Shown: positions 33,788 through 43,033, counted from the stretch's first letter. The stretch is 44,502 bases of DNA from JALORV01 sp035498175 (GCA_035498175.1 DATKAJ010000047.1:1-44502), one strand, 5' to 3'. A program made the numbers and translations. Notes: generated by a model not told the origin, from the sequence alone.

Positions 33788-35080
33788 TCAGGCCGGTTGC
33801 AGGGTTGCGGCTCCTCCCATATACGCCCGCAGTGCTTCCGGTACCGTGACGCTGCCATCGGCCTGCTGATAGTTCTCCAGCACGGCGACGAGCGTGCGGC
33901 CGACAGCGAGGCCCGAGCCGTTGAGCGTGTGTACGAGTTCAGTCCGGCCTTGGGCCGTCTTGAAGCGCGTCTGCATCCTGCGCGCCTGGAACGCCTCGCA
34001 GTTGGAGCATGAAGAGATCTCGCGGAACGTGTTCTGCGCCGGCAACCAGACTTCCAGATCGAAGGTCTTGGCCGCACCAAATCCCATGTCCCCGGTGCAT
34101 AGCAGAACCACGCGATAAGGCAGCCCGAGTTTGCGCAGGATGTTCTCGGCGTGGCCCACCATCTCATCGAGCGCCTCGTACGAGCGCTCCGGATGCACGA
34201 TCTGAACCATCTCCACCTTGTCGAACTGGTGCTGGCGGATCATGCCTCGCGTGTCCTTGCCGTAGCTGCCGGCCTCCGAACGAAAGCACGGCGTATGTGC
34301 GGTCAACCGCAGCGGCAGTTCCGCTTCCCGGAGCATGTCGCCTCGGACCGTGTTGGTCAGCGACACCTCGGAAGTCGGGATCAGGTACAGGACCTCACCT
34401 TCACCCTCCTGTCCGCCCTTTCTGGCGGCGAACAGGTCCTGTTCGAACTTCGGCAACTGGCCGGTGCCAACGAGCGTTTCGCGGTTGACGATGTAGGGTG
34501 TGTAGCACTCGGTGTAGCCGTGTTCCGAGGTCTGGACATCGAGCATGAACTGCGCGAGCGCGCGGTGCAGCCGCGCGGCCGGACCCTTGAGCAGCGCAAA
34601 GCGGGAGCCCGACAGCTTGGCTGCGGTTTCAAAATCGAGACCGAGCGGAGCGCCGACATCGACGTGGTCCTTGACGGGGAACTCGAAGCTCCGCGGCGTG
34701 CCCCAGCGACGCACCTCGACGTTTTCCTCGGCGGAGCGTCCGCGCGGTACCGAGGAATGCGGGACATTGGGTACGTCCAGCAGCAGCGCCTGCAAGTCCT
34801 GCTGCACGCCAGCGAGTCGTGCTTCGAGAACCTTGAGCTGGTCGGGAATCGACGCAGCCTCGGCCATCAGGCTGCTCGCGTCCGCGCCCTGCGCCTTGGC
34901 CTGTCCGACCGCCTTGGCAAGGGCGTTGCGGCGCGCCTGCAGTTCCTCGGTCTTCGTCTGTGCTTCCTTGCGCGCCGCTTCAATTCGGTTGAAGGCATCC
35001 ACCGGAAAGTCGTACTGGCGCGCGGCGAGCTGCGCAACCGTGTCGGGAAGCTGCTTGCGCAGCAGGCTGATATCCAGCAT
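33788..35080 (-). CDS. serS: Seryl-tRNA synthetase
   Basis: A 430-residue class II synthetase that charges tRNA-Ser. The N-terminal tRNA-binding coiled coil is clear (about 28-105, rich in Arg, Glu, Gln and Ala, with FNRIEAARKEAQTKTEEL). Class II motif 2 reads FRSEAGSYGKDTRGMIRQHQ, and motif 3 region is NGSGLAVGRTLVAVLENYQ. Length equals E. coli SerS (430). The ATG at 35080 gives the usual MLDISLLRKQLPDTVA start with AAGAGA upstream; the open frame beyond it is not conserved-looking. A tRNA-Ser gene follows about 170 bp downstream on the same strand. In many proteobacteria serS follows rarA, but here three plus-strand genes separate them. Confidence 0.97.
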   Translation of the reverse strand: MLDISLLRKQLPDTVAQLAARQYDFPVDAFNRIEAARKEAQTKTEELQARRNALAKAVGQAKAQGADASSLMAEAASIPDQLKVLEARLAGVQQDLQALLLDVPNVPHSSVPRGRSAEENVEVRRWGTPRSFEFPVKDHVDVGAPLGLDFETAAKLSGSRFALLKGPAARLHRALAQFMLDVQTSEHGYTECYTPYIVNRETLVGTGQLPKFEQDLFAARKGGQEGEGEVLYLIPTSEVSLTNTVRGDMLREAELPLRLTAHTPCFRSEAGSYGKDTRGMIRQHQFDKVEMVQIVHPERSYEALDEMVGHAENILRKLGLPYRVVLLCTGDMGFGAAKTFDLEVWLPAQNTFREISSCSNCEAFQARRMQTRFKTAQGRTELVHTLNGSGLAVGRTLVAVLENYQQADGSVTVPEALRAYMGGAATLQPA

Positions 35081-35490
35081 TTTGTTTCTCTTGAAGGCGG
35101 TCGGTGGTCCGACCCGTTGATCTTGCAAACGCCGCGAGTCATCGCGGCAAACAAGGTCAGCCGCGCGGCCTGCGACTGCAGCGGCGAGATCGATAAGGGG
35201 GTGGACGTGCGCTAACAGCGCGATTGTCACCGACCGCGTTGGCACGCGCAACTTCGCATACACGGCTGCAGCGGCGACTGAGCCGCGGCCCGTTCGCTAG
35301 TCCGGTTCGCCATGCGACCGTCCATTGGTCGAGCCCCGTTTCGGTTGCATTTTGGACGCCGGCGATCATGATGATCGTCTTGCCGCAAATCGTCCGACGC
35401 ATGCCGAGCGTCGCAACGCGGGCCAGGGCGTGAGCGCCGCGGCGGACGGTGCCCGGCGATGCCGTCGGGTCGAACAGAGGGAGGCAGCGT
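35081..35490. other. Divergent intergenic region between serS and the citrate-lyase-like cluster
   Basis: About 410 bp without a supported gene, holding the promoters of serS and of the plus-strand cluster. A 15-bp inverted repeat lies at 35363-35377 (listed separately). GGGAGG at 35479-35484 is the ribosome-binding site of the next gene. Frames crossing this stretch show no family signal. Confidence 0.5.
35363..35377. promoter_or_regulatory. Palindrome, possible operator for the citrate-lyase-like cluster
   Basis: CGATCAT-G-ATGATCG is a perfect 7-bp inverted repeat around one base, 114 bp before the first gene. Its size and odd centre suit a dimeric regulator site, but no regulator gene is adjacent. 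Chance occurrence is possible. Confidence 0.35.
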
Positions 35491-36774
35491 ATGCAGGTCA
35501 CAGGCATGCTTTACGGCGCGCAGATGCTGCGCTTTGTCGACTTTCCCGCGGCCGAGGTTCTCGGTCCGGCCGCCGATGAGGAAAAGATCAAGGAGCTGAT
35601 CGAGCGGCATGGGGAGGTGTTCATCAAGCCGGTGTTCCGCGGCGGCGTCGGCAAGAAAGGCAAAGCCGGTCTGCTCGGCCGCGCCAAGGACCTGGCGACT
35701 GCGCTGAAGGAACGCGAGCGACTGTTCTTCGCCGAGCACCGCGTTGGCCATCAGTACGCCAAGGCGAACGGCGTGACGTTTGAAGGCGCGGTACCGGCCA
35801 AGCACGAGGTCTACTTCTCGCTCACCGATTCGACGCACTTCCGCGCGCCCACCATGACGCTCACGCACATGGGCGGCATAGCCATCGAGGAGCTCGACAA
35901 GAATCTCGTCGCTCAGGTGCCGTTCGACCCGCTGACCGGGCTGAAGGCATTCGTTGTGGCCAACGCGCTGTCGTCGCTGAACGCGCCGAAAGAGATCATC
36001 TCCCCGCTGGTGCAGCACCTGCCGAAGCTGTGGGAACTGTTCCACGACTACGGCATGACCACGCTGGAGCTCAACCCGATCCGCATGCGCCCCGACAAGA
36101 CCGGCCGCCTGAGCCCGGTGGCGTGCGACTTCAAGTGCGGCTTCGACCGCGACGATCCGCGCTACCGGCGCCTCGGACTGCCGCCGCACGTCTTCGCGGT
36201 CGACTACTCCGATTTCGAGCTCGAGATCAATCAGCTGCGCACGCACCAGGGCCAGAGCGACGTCTACGTGATCAACCCGAAGGGGACGATTCTGGCGCCG
36301 ACCTTCGGCGGCGGCGCCAACTCGCTGGTGACCGAGCTGCTCGGCGACGACGCGATCATCTCGTCGGACTTCGGCGGCAACCCGCCGTACGAGAAGATGA
36401 AACAGGTGGCGCGCATCTGCTTCAAGCACTGGCTGGCGCAGAGCAACGTGCTGTTCATCATCGGCGGAAAATCCAACAACACCGACATTTTCGAGACCTT
36501 CCGAGCGATGGCCGATGCGCTGCGCGAGCACTTTGGCGCGCAGGGCGCCTCGCCGCTGTACGTGGTGGCCGGCCGCGGCGGACCCAACCTCGTGCGCGGT
36601 TTCGGTGTGCTGCGCGACACCTGCGAGGCGCTCGGGCTGCCGTACCGGCTGTTCGGCTTCGATTCGGACATGAGCGAAGTGATCCAGTACGCGCAGAAGG
36701 CCGACGCCTGGATGAAGGCGGGCGGGCGCGAGCAGCTGGCCGCCAAGATGCGCGGCCTCGGCCGCGGCGTCTGA
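35491..36774 (+). CDS. ATP-citrate lyase-like subunit (ATP-grasp plus citrate-binding domain)
   Basis: A 427-residue protein resembling the small subunit of two-subunit ATP-citrate lyases, related to succinyl-CoA synthetase beta. The ATP-grasp part (1-about 240) shows FIKPVFRGGVGKKGKAGLLG and LELNPIRM. The C-terminal part has FGGGANSLVTELLG, then IIGGKSNNTDIFETF and GRGGPNLVRGFGVL. In human ACLY the equivalents of the last two segments hold citrate, and here N-T and R-G-G-P-N are kept, so a tricarboxylate-like substrate is plausible. GGGAGG lies 6 bp before the ATG at 35491. The large subunit follows after 16 bp. It belongs to a plus-strand cluster wedged between serS and rarA. Confidence 0.8.
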   Translation: MQVTGMLYGAQMLRFVDFPAAEVLGPAADEEKIKELIERHGEVFIKPVFRGGVGKKGKAGLLGRAKDLATALKERERLFFAEHRVGHQYAKANGVTFEGAVPAKHEVYFSLTDSTHFRAPTMTLTHMGGIAIEELDKNLVAQVPFDPLTGLKAFVVANALSSLNAPKEIISPLVQHLPKLWELFHDYGMTTLELNPIRMRPDKTGRLSPVACDFKCGFDRDDPRYRRLGLPPHVFAVDYSDFELEINQLRTHQGQSDVYVINPKGTILAPTFGGGANSLVTELLGDDAIISSDFGGNPPYEKMKQVARICFKHWLAQSNVLFIIGGKSNNTDIFETFRAMADALREHFGAQGASPLYVVAGRGGPNLVRGFGVLRDTCEALGLPYRLFGFDSDMSEVIQYAQKADAWMKAGGREQLAAKMRGLGRGV

Positions 36775-36790
36775 GGCGGAGGGACGGACC

Positions 36791-39496
36791 ATGTACAAGC
36801 AAGGTGTGGGAGAGTTCAAGTACTTCGTCGGCATCAGCTCGCTGGCGCAGGTGGCCACGCGCGAAGACCGTGTGTGCGTGCTGAACATCCTCGGCGGCGA
36901 GTCGAGCGACGTGACCCCGGTGGGTCATGCGTACTCGGGAGGCAACGTGGTGTTCGGCACGTCGCCCGGGCGACGCGGCCAGGTGCTCGAAACAGCGGTC
37001 GGCAACGTGCCCGTCTACAACAACGTGCTCGAAGGCCTGAAGGACGGGCACCGTTTCAACTGCGGCGTCATCTACCTGCCGCCGTCGGCGGCACGCGACG
37101 GTGTGGCCGAACTGATCCGCGTGAACCCGGAGCTGAAGAAGGTCTTCATCGTCACCGAGAAGCTGTCGGTGCACGACTCGCGCGAGATCCGCGCGATGGG
37201 GCAATCCAACGGCATCGACATCTTCGGCGGCAACAGCCTCGGCGTGGCTGACGCGTGGCACGAAGTGCGCATCGGAGGGGCGCTCGGCGGCGACCATCCG
37301 GCCGACGCGCTGCGGCGCGGCTCGATTGCCATCCTGTCCAACTCGGGCGGCTTCACCACCACCATTGCCACCTACCTGCGGATGGCGGGCTGGGGCACCA
37401 CGACGCTGATTTCCAGCGGCAAGGACGTCTACATCCACTTCGCGGCGCCGGAGTTCGCCTTCGCGTTGGCCAACGACGGCCGCAGCAAGGCGGCGGTACT
37501 TTACTGTGAGCCGGGCGGCTACTACGAGTACGACGCCGACTTCACCAAGCCGGTGGTCGCCTGTGTGGTCGGCCGTTGGAAGAGCCGGCTGACGCGCGCG
37601 GTGGGCCACGCCGGTGCGATGTCCGGCGGCGGCGACGACGCCGCGGCCAAGGAACGCTGGTTCATGGATAAGTTCGGCGTCGACGGGATCTACACGCCCG
37701 AGCGGCCGGTGCTCTCCTACAAGGGAGCGGTGGTGACCAACATCGCCCACATTCCGGCCGCGCTCACGGCGGTGATGCGCGAGAACGCGGCGCGGCCGGA
37801 TTTCGAGCCCGAGGGCAGCCTGGCGCTGAAGCCGTGGTTCGGCTCGACGCAAGGGTTGAAGCTGCCTGCCGACCTCGACGTGCCGGTAGTCGAGGCGATC
37901 GCGCCGTACAAGGCGCAGATCGCGCTGCTGAACAGGCAGATCGGCACGGTGCCGCCGCGGCAATCGATGAAGGATGCCTCGGGCGCGACTCAGATGGACC
38001 CGAACACGCAGGTCTCCAGCCTGCACGGCGTGCCGATGCTGCAGGCGACCCAGTATCCGGTCGAAGCGAACATCGCCCTGGCGCTGCTGCAGGAGCCCGG
38101 CGGGCCGAATGACCGCGCGCTGGTCAACGTCGCGGTGGGCAGCGAGTTGAACCTGCACGGCGATCCGGCGCTGGCGGCCGCGCAGGCCGCGCGCGAGGCG
38201 GGCAACGCACCGAATGCCGTGCTCGCCGCCGCCGCCTCGATCATTGGCCCGCGCCGTTCCGAGCGGGCTCGGACCGCCGTGCGCGGGCTGATCGACCTGT
38301 TTGCGCCGGCGGGGCTCGTCAGCGCGCTCGACGAGTCCTTCGACGTGGCCAAGCTGCCGAAGAACGACGCGCTGCGCGAACTGCTGTCCGGCAAGGAGCC
38401 GGACGCGAAAGCCAAGGCGATGCTTGATGCACTCGCCGCTCGCGGCGCGCGTTCGGCGTTCGTCAAGTACCTGAAGGCCCTGCCGGGTTCGCCCTCCGCC
38501 GACGGCGTGCTGGCCGCCATCTGCGCCACGCTGGCCTGGGGGCCGCTGATGCGCAAGCGCATCTCGCGGCTGACGGCGGAGTCCCTGCCGTGGTGGTTGC
38601 GCCTGTTCGGCACGCTGATCGGCGCCTCGGTCGCAGCCGAGCGCCACGCGCCGGCGCGCTTCTGCGGACTGCCGATCGACGAGATCCTGCAACGTCGTTC
38701 GCTGACCGAAATGGCCTGCCTGGCGTTGTTTGGCCGCGAGCCCGAGCCGGCGGATCTATTCGCCCTGCAGACCCTGGTCGGTCTGCTGCTGACCAACGGC
38801 CCGGGTTCGATCACCGCGCAGGGCGCCAAAGGCGCGGTTTCGGCCGACGGGCCTGAGACGCCGCAGCGGGTTCAGCTGAACAAGGCGCTGGTCGGCTTCC
38901 TCACCCATTCCGGCTACGCGCACGGCGGCAATGGCTACGAAGGGGTGGCTTTCCTGCTCGAGCGCTTCGCCGGCGTCGACCTGCGCGACCCGGGCGACCG
39001 CGCGCATGGCATCGACCTCACTGCGCTGGCGTTGAAGTTCGCGCAGGAGTATGCGCGCGACAAGGCCGAGCGCAGGGAGATCGGCGGCGGCTCGGCAAGG
39101 GCGATCCCGTGCATCAACCATCCGGTGTTCAAGGACCGCCCTGTGAACATCGATCCGCGCGAGGAATACGTGCGCAAGCTGCTGGAGGAGCACGGCGAGT
39201 ACAACGTCTTCCACGACTTCTACCGCACGCTGGTGCAGACGCTGGCCGACGAAGGCGTCACGCGCAACGTGTTCTGCGTCAACGTCGACGCGGTGATCGC
39301 GACACTGCTGCTGAAGGCGCTGTGGGAGCCGTATCACGCCGGCAAACTCGCCAACGCGCAACTGGAGACCGCCGCGTTCACCGTATTCCTGTACGCGCGC
39401 ATGATCGGCTGCGCGGCCGAGATCGACGATCACATGAACCGCGGACGCAACATGGACACGCGTGCACCGGCATCGCAGTGCCGCTTCGTCAGCTAA
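36791..39496 (+). CDS. ATP-citrate lyase-like large subunit (CoA-ligase domain plus citrate-synthase-like domain)
   Basis: A 901-residue protein, about 300 residues longer than the known bacterial large subunits I recall (about 610). Residues 1-330 are a succinyl-CoA synthetase alpha-like CoA-ligase module with ILSNSGGFTTTIATY and the phospho-His in AVGHAGAM (His273). Residues about 560-901 resemble the citrate-synthase-like lyase domain: His777 in INHPVFK aligns with the GIGHR histidine, and Asp833 in NVDAVIA with the NVDG aspartate. The usual D-H-G-P histidine is replaced (TNGPGS, around Asn669). The middle (about 400-515) may be a second degenerate copy of that fold. The likely reaction is ATP- and CoA-dependent cleavage of citrate or a relative, but the changed site leaves the substrate open. 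Confidence 0.75.
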   Translation: MYKQGVGEFKYFVGISSLAQVATREDRVCVLNILGGESSDVTPVGHAYSGGNVVFGTSPGRRGQVLETAVGNVPVYNNVLEGLKDGHRFNCGVIYLPPSAARDGVAELIRVNPELKKVFIVTEKLSVHDSREIRAMGQSNGIDIFGGNSLGVADAWHEVRIGGALGGDHPADALRRGSIAILSNSGGFTTTIATYLRMAGWGTTTLISSGKDVYIHFAAPEFAFALANDGRSKAAVLYCEPGGYYEYDADFTKPVVACVVGRWKSRLTRAVGHAGAMSGGGDDAAAKERWFMDKFGVDGIYTPERPVLSYKGAVVTNIAHIPAALTAVMRENAARPDFEPEGSLALKPWFGSTQGLKLPADLDVPVVEAIAPYKAQIALLNRQIGTVPPRQSMKDASGATQMDPNTQVSSLHGVPMLQATQYPVEANIALALLQEPGGPNDRALVNVAVGSELNLHGDPALAAAQAAREAGNAPNAVLAAAASIIGPRRSERARTAVRGLIDLFAPAGLVSALDESFDVAKLPKNDALRELLSGKEPDAKAKAMLDALAARGARSAFVKYLKALPGSPSADGVLAAICATLAWGPLMRKRISRLTAESLPWWLRLFGTLIGASVAAERHAPARFCGLPIDEILQRRSLTEMACLALFGREPEPADLFALQTLVGLLLTNGPGSITAQGAKGAVSADGPETPQRVQLNKALVGFLTHSGYAHGGNGYEGVAFLLERFAGVDLRDPGDRAHGIDLTALALKFAQEYARDKAERREIGGGSARAIPCINHPVFKDRPVNIDPREEYVRKLLEEHGEYNVFHDFYRTLVQTLADEGVTRNVFCVNVDAVIATLLLKALWEPYHAGKLANAQLETAAFTVFLYARMIGCAAEIDDHMNRGRNMDTRAPASQCRFVS

Positions 39497-39716
39497 GCGC
39501 AGTGTCAGCGCGATGAACTCTGATCGACCGGCGGCTGCGGGCGACGCGGTAGCCCGCCTCCGGCGCCTCGGTGCGCTGCCGGGGGAGGCGCTCGCCGACG
39601 CAGCGTCCGGTGATGCCGGCGCAGGCAGGCCGTGCGAGCCACGTTGAAATCTTCGGGTTACGCGAAGCTCGGGTGATTTGCGGGGATTCGATTCGAACAA
39701 CACAGGGAGGCGAACT

Positions 39717-41162
39717 ATGAAACTGAACTGGAGAGCCGTTGCGCCGCTCGTTGTCTGGCTCGTTGTGTTTCTGAGTCCCGTGCCGGCCGGGCTCAACACC
39801 GACCAATGGCACTACTTCGCGGTGTTCGCGGCGGTGATCGCCGGGCTGGTGCTCGAATCGATGCCCGTCGGGGCGGTCGGCCTGATCGGCCTGACCTTCG
39901 CCGCCGTGATGGGCTACGTGGAGCACGATCCGGGCAAGTCGCTGCGCTGGGCGCTGTCGGGCTTTTCGGAAAGCACCGTGTGGCTGATCGTCGGCGCTTT
40001 CGTCTTTGCGATCGGCTACCGCAAGAGCGGCCTCGGAAAGCGCATCGCGCTGTGGCTCGTACAGGCACTGGGGCGCCGCACGCTCGGCCTCGGCTACGCG
40101 ATCGCAATGGCCGACCTGCTGCTCGCCCCTGCCACGCCGTCGAACACCGCGCGCAGCGGCGGGACAATCTATCCGATCGTCAGCAACATTCCGCGCATCT
40201 ACGGCTCCGAGCCTGGACCCACGGCGGGCAGGATCGGCACGTTCGTGATGTGGACGGCCTTCGCCACCACCGCCGTCACCAGTTCACTGTTCCTGACGGC
40301 GCTGGCGCCGAACGGCGCGGCCCTCGCCATCGCCAAGAAGACAGTCGGCGTCGAGGTCAGCTGGTCGCAGTGGTTCGTGGGCTTCGCACCGCTCGGCATC
40401 CTGCTGCTGATACTCGTGCCGCTGCTGAGCTACTTCGTCTGTCGGCCTCAGGTCAAGGAGAGTCCCGAGATCGCGGCGTGGGCGGCGAACGAACTGAAGG
40501 CAATGGGGCCGCCGTCGCGCAATGAATGGGTCATGCTCGGCCTGATCCTGCTTGCGATGTTCCTCTGGATCACCGGCTCGAATCCGAACATCAGCGTGCC
40601 GGTGCTCGGCAGCAACTACATCAATCCGACGATGGTCGTTTTCGTTGTGATCTCGCTGCTGCTCGTCACCGGGGTCGTCGAATTCGCCGACATCGTCGCG
40701 GAGAAGGCGGCGTGGGAAGTGCTGTTCTACTTCACGTCGCTGCTGACGCTGGCGTCGGGCCTGAACGACATCGGCTTCATCAAGTGGGTAGCCGAAGGCT
40801 TTGCAACACCGCTGAAGTCGATGTCGCCGACGGTGGCGCTGATCCTGCTGGTCGCGTTGTTCTTCTGGATCCACTACTTCTTCTCGAGCATCACGTCGCA
40901 TGCCGCAGCCGTGCTGCCGATCGTGCTCGCCGTGGGCAAAGGCATCCCGGGTCTGCCGGTACAGACGCTGGCCCTGCTATGCGTCTACTCCCTCGGCCTG
41001 ATGGGCGTCATCTCGCCCTATGCGACCGGGCCTGCCCCGATGTACTACGGCAGCGGATACATCGGCAAAGCGGACTTCTGGAAGTTCGGCCTGATCTTCG
41101 GGCTGATCTACTTCGCGGGACTTTTGGCGATCGTCCTGCCCTGGCAGGGGATGATCGAATGA
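39717..41162 (+). CDS. CitT/DASS-family anion transporter
   Basis: A 481-residue inner-membrane carrier with 12 or more helices, of the divalent anion:sodium symporter family that includes CitT and the plastid oxoglutarate/malate carriers. The substrate and sodium motif S-N-T is visible in APATPSNTARSGGTIYPI, and the second half has FFSSITSHAAAVLPIVLA, where CitT-like proteins have their second S-N/S-T hairpin. GGGAGG lies 6 bp before the ATG at 39717. The 220-bp gap from the lyase-like subunit has no other gene. The cluster suggests import of a di- or tricarboxylate that the two upstream subunits then activate and cleave. Confidence 0.87.
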   Translation: MKLNWRAVAPLVVWLVVFLSPVPAGLNTDQWHYFAVFAAVIAGLVLESMPVGAVGLIGLTFAAVMGYVEHDPGKSLRWALSGFSESTVWLIVGAFVFAIGYRKSGLGKRIALWLVQALGRRTLGLGYAIAMADLLLAPATPSNTARSGGTIYPIVSNIPRIYGSEPGPTAGRIGTFVMWTAFATTAVTSSLFLTALAPNGAALAIAKKTVGVEVSWSQWFVGFAPLGILLLILVPLLSYFVCRPQVKESPEIAAWAANELKAMGPPSRNEWVMLGLILLAMFLWITGSNPNISVPVLGSNYINPTMVVFVVISLLLVTGVVEFADIVAEKAAWEVLFYFTSLLTLASGLNDIGFIKWVAEGFATPLKSMSPTVALILLVALFFWIHYFFSSITSHAAAVLPIVLAVGKGIPGLPVQTLALLCVYSLGLMGVISPYATGPAPMYYGSGYIGKADFWKFGLIFGLIYFAGLLAIVLPWQGMIE

Positions 41163-41193
41163 TTCCGCGACGGAACCGACTCGCGACGCGTCT

Positions 41194-42507
41194 TCAGCGC
41201 GCGCCTTTGTCACCTTCCTCATCGTCCAGCGCACGCAGCTGCTTCAGCCTTTCAGCGATGCGCGCCTCGACGCCGCGATCGGTCGGTCTATAGAACTGCT
41301 GCGGCTGCATGCCGTCCGGAAAGTAACGCTCTCCTGCAGCGAACGCCCCCTCTTCATCGTGCGCGTAGCGATAGCCCGTGCCGTAGCCCAGCTCCTTCAT
41401 CAATCGCGTCGGCGCATTGCGCAGGCGCATCGGTACCGGACGCGAAGAATCGCCCTGCACAAACGCGCGCGCGGCGCCGAAAGCCGTGTAGACCGCATTG
41501 GACTTTGGAGCGACCGCCAGGTAGACGATCGCCTGTGCGATGGCGAGCTCGCCTTCCGGCGAGCCGAGCCGCTCGTACGTCTCCGCCGCGGCCAGGGCGA
41601 CCTCGAGTCCGCGCGGATCCGCGAGCCCGATGTCCTCGACGGCCATGCGCACGACGCGGCGCGCTATGTACCGCGGGTCAGCGCCGCCATCCAGCATGCG
41701 CGTCATCCAGTACAGCGACGCGTCGGGGTCTGATCCGCGCACCGATTTGTGCAACGCTGAGATCTGGTCGTAGAAGTTCTCGCCCCCCTTGTCGAAGCGA
41801 CGCAGCGTCGCCGGCAGCGCCGCGCGCAGGAACTCCGCGTCGATCAGCCGCACGGCCTTGTCGCGCGCCGCGTTCGCGGTTACCTCGAGCGCGTTCAGCA
41901 GGCGCCGCGCGTCGCCGTCGGCGAGATCGATCAGCATCCGCCGTGCGGTGGCATCGACTTCGAGCCCGCCGATGACGCCGAGCGCGCGATCGGTCAGTCG
42001 ATCGAGTTCCTCGGCGGACAGCGGTTCGAGCACGTAGACGGCGGCACGCGAGAGCAGTGCCCCGACGACCTCGAACGACGGGTTCTCGGTCGTTGCGCCG
42101 ACGAACACGAACAGGCCCGACTCCACATGGGGAAGAAAGGCATCCTGCTGTGCCTTGTTGAAGCGATGGACTTCGTCGACGAAAACGACCGTCGGCCGGC
42201 CCGCGCGTGCGAGCGTGGCTTGCGCCCGATCCACCGCGTCGCGGATGTCCTTCACTCCCCCGAGCACGGCCGAGATCGCGATGAATTCCAGATCGAAGGC
42301 ATCGGCCATCAGGCGCGCCAGCGTGGTCTTGCCGACGCCGGGTGGGCCCCATAGGATCATCGAGTGCGGCCGCCCGGACTCGAAGGCCACGCGCAGCGGC
42401 TTTCCCGGGCCGAGCAGTTGCGACTGGCCGACGACCTCATCAATGGTCTTCGGCCTCATGCGCTCGGCGAGCGGTGCGGGCGCTTCGGCGGTGAACAGAT
42501 CCTGCAT
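41194..42507 (-). CDS. rarA: Replication-associated recombination protein A (AAA+ ATPase)
   Basis: A 437-residue AAA+ ATPase (RarA/MgsA, related to WRNIP1) that acts at stalled replication forks. Walker A is WGPPGVGKTTLA, Walker B VVFVDEVHRFNK, sensor 1 FVGATTENPSFE. The C-terminal tetramerisation region has SDPDASLYWMTRMLDGGADP. The start MQDLFTAEAPAPLAERMRP at 42507 is the family-typical N-terminus. E. coli RarA is 447 residues. In E. coli the order is ftsK-lolA-rarA-serS; here the same genes are on one strand but separated by inserted genes. Confidence 0.96.
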   Translation of the reverse strand: MQDLFTAEAPAPLAERMRPKTIDEVVGQSQLLGPGKPLRVAFESGRPHSMILWGPPGVGKTTLARLMADAFDLEFIAISAVLGGVKDIRDAVDRAQATLARAGRPTVVFVDEVHRFNKAQQDAFLPHVESGLFVFVGATTENPSFEVVGALLSRAAVYVLEPLSAEELDRLTDRALGVIGGLEVDATARRMLIDLADGDARRLLNALEVTANAARDKAVRLIDAEFLRAALPATLRRFDKGGENFYDQISALHKSVRGSDPDASLYWMTRMLDGGADPRYIARRVVRMAVEDIGLADPRGLEVALAAAETYERLGSPEGELAIAQAIVYLAVAPKSNAVYTAFGAARAFVQGDSSRPVPMRLRNAPTRLMKELGYGTGYRYAHDEEGAFAAGERYFPDGMQPQQFYRPTDRGVEARIAERLKQLRALDDEEGDKGAR

Positions 42508-42593
42508 GGCGGGTCCGGAACGCGGACAGGCTAGCATCGCGGCCTGCAGCCGGCACGCATGTCGCGGCCGGCGGCGCACGCGAAGGATGAACG

Positions 42594-43019
42594 ATGCGGA
42601 AGTGGGTACTGGTAGTGCTGTTCGCAAGCCCCGTGGCATGGGCGCAGAACAGCGAGATCGACAAGGCCGCCGCCGAGAAAGGCGCGGTCAGGACAGAGTC
42701 CGGCATGGTGTACCGCTCGCTGAAGGACGGCACAGGGCCCAGCCCGAAGGAGACCGACAGTGTGCGCGTGCACTACCGCGGCACGTTGCCCGACGGCAAG
42801 GAGTTCGACAGCTCGATCGCTCGCGGGCAACCGACCGAGTTTCCGCTGAACCGCGTGATCAGGTGCTGGACCGAGGGCGTGCAGAAGATGAAAGTCGGCG
42901 GCAAGGCCAAGCTCACCTGTCCGCCCAACCTGGCCTACGGCGAACGCGGCACCCCCGGTGGCCCCATCCCCCCGAATGCGACGCTGATCTTCGAGGTGGA
43001 GTTACTCGGAATCAAGTAG
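42594..43019 (+). CDS. FKBP-type peptidyl-prolyl isomerase, exported
   Basis: A 141-residue protein with a signal peptide (MRKWVLVVLFASPVAWAQ, cleavage near AWA-Q at 15-18) and one FKBP domain: VRVHYRGTLPDGKEFDSSI, then LNRVIRCWTEGVQKMKVGGK, LAYGERGTPGGPIPPNATL and FEVELLGIK. It should speed proline isomerisation in periplasmic proteins. Two cysteines in the domain (CWTEG, TCPPN) could form a disulfide. It is divergent from rarA (86 bp) and convergent with lolA, so it is an independent unit placed inside the rarA-lolA interval. Confidence 0.93.
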   Translation: MRKWVLVVLFASPVAWAQNSEIDKAAAEKGAVRTESGMVYRSLKDGTGPSPKETDSVRVHYRGTLPDGKEFDSSIARGQPTEFPLNRVIRCWTEGVQKMKVGGKAKLTCPPNLAYGERGTPGGPIPPNATLIFEVELLGIK

Positions 43020-43033
43020 CGCCGCGGGTGTAC

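Noticed and set aside
36458..38692. Long open frame antisense to the ATP-citrate-lyase-like genes
   Set aside because: Shadow of the plus-strand genes, which carry the phospho-His and ATP-grasp motifs.
35491..39496. Evidence for carbon fixation by the reductive TCA cycle
   Set aside because: ATP-citrate lyase can mark that pathway, but the large subunit has a changed lyase site, a carboxylate importer is linked, and no other reductive TCA gene is present in the window. Catabolic use is more likely.
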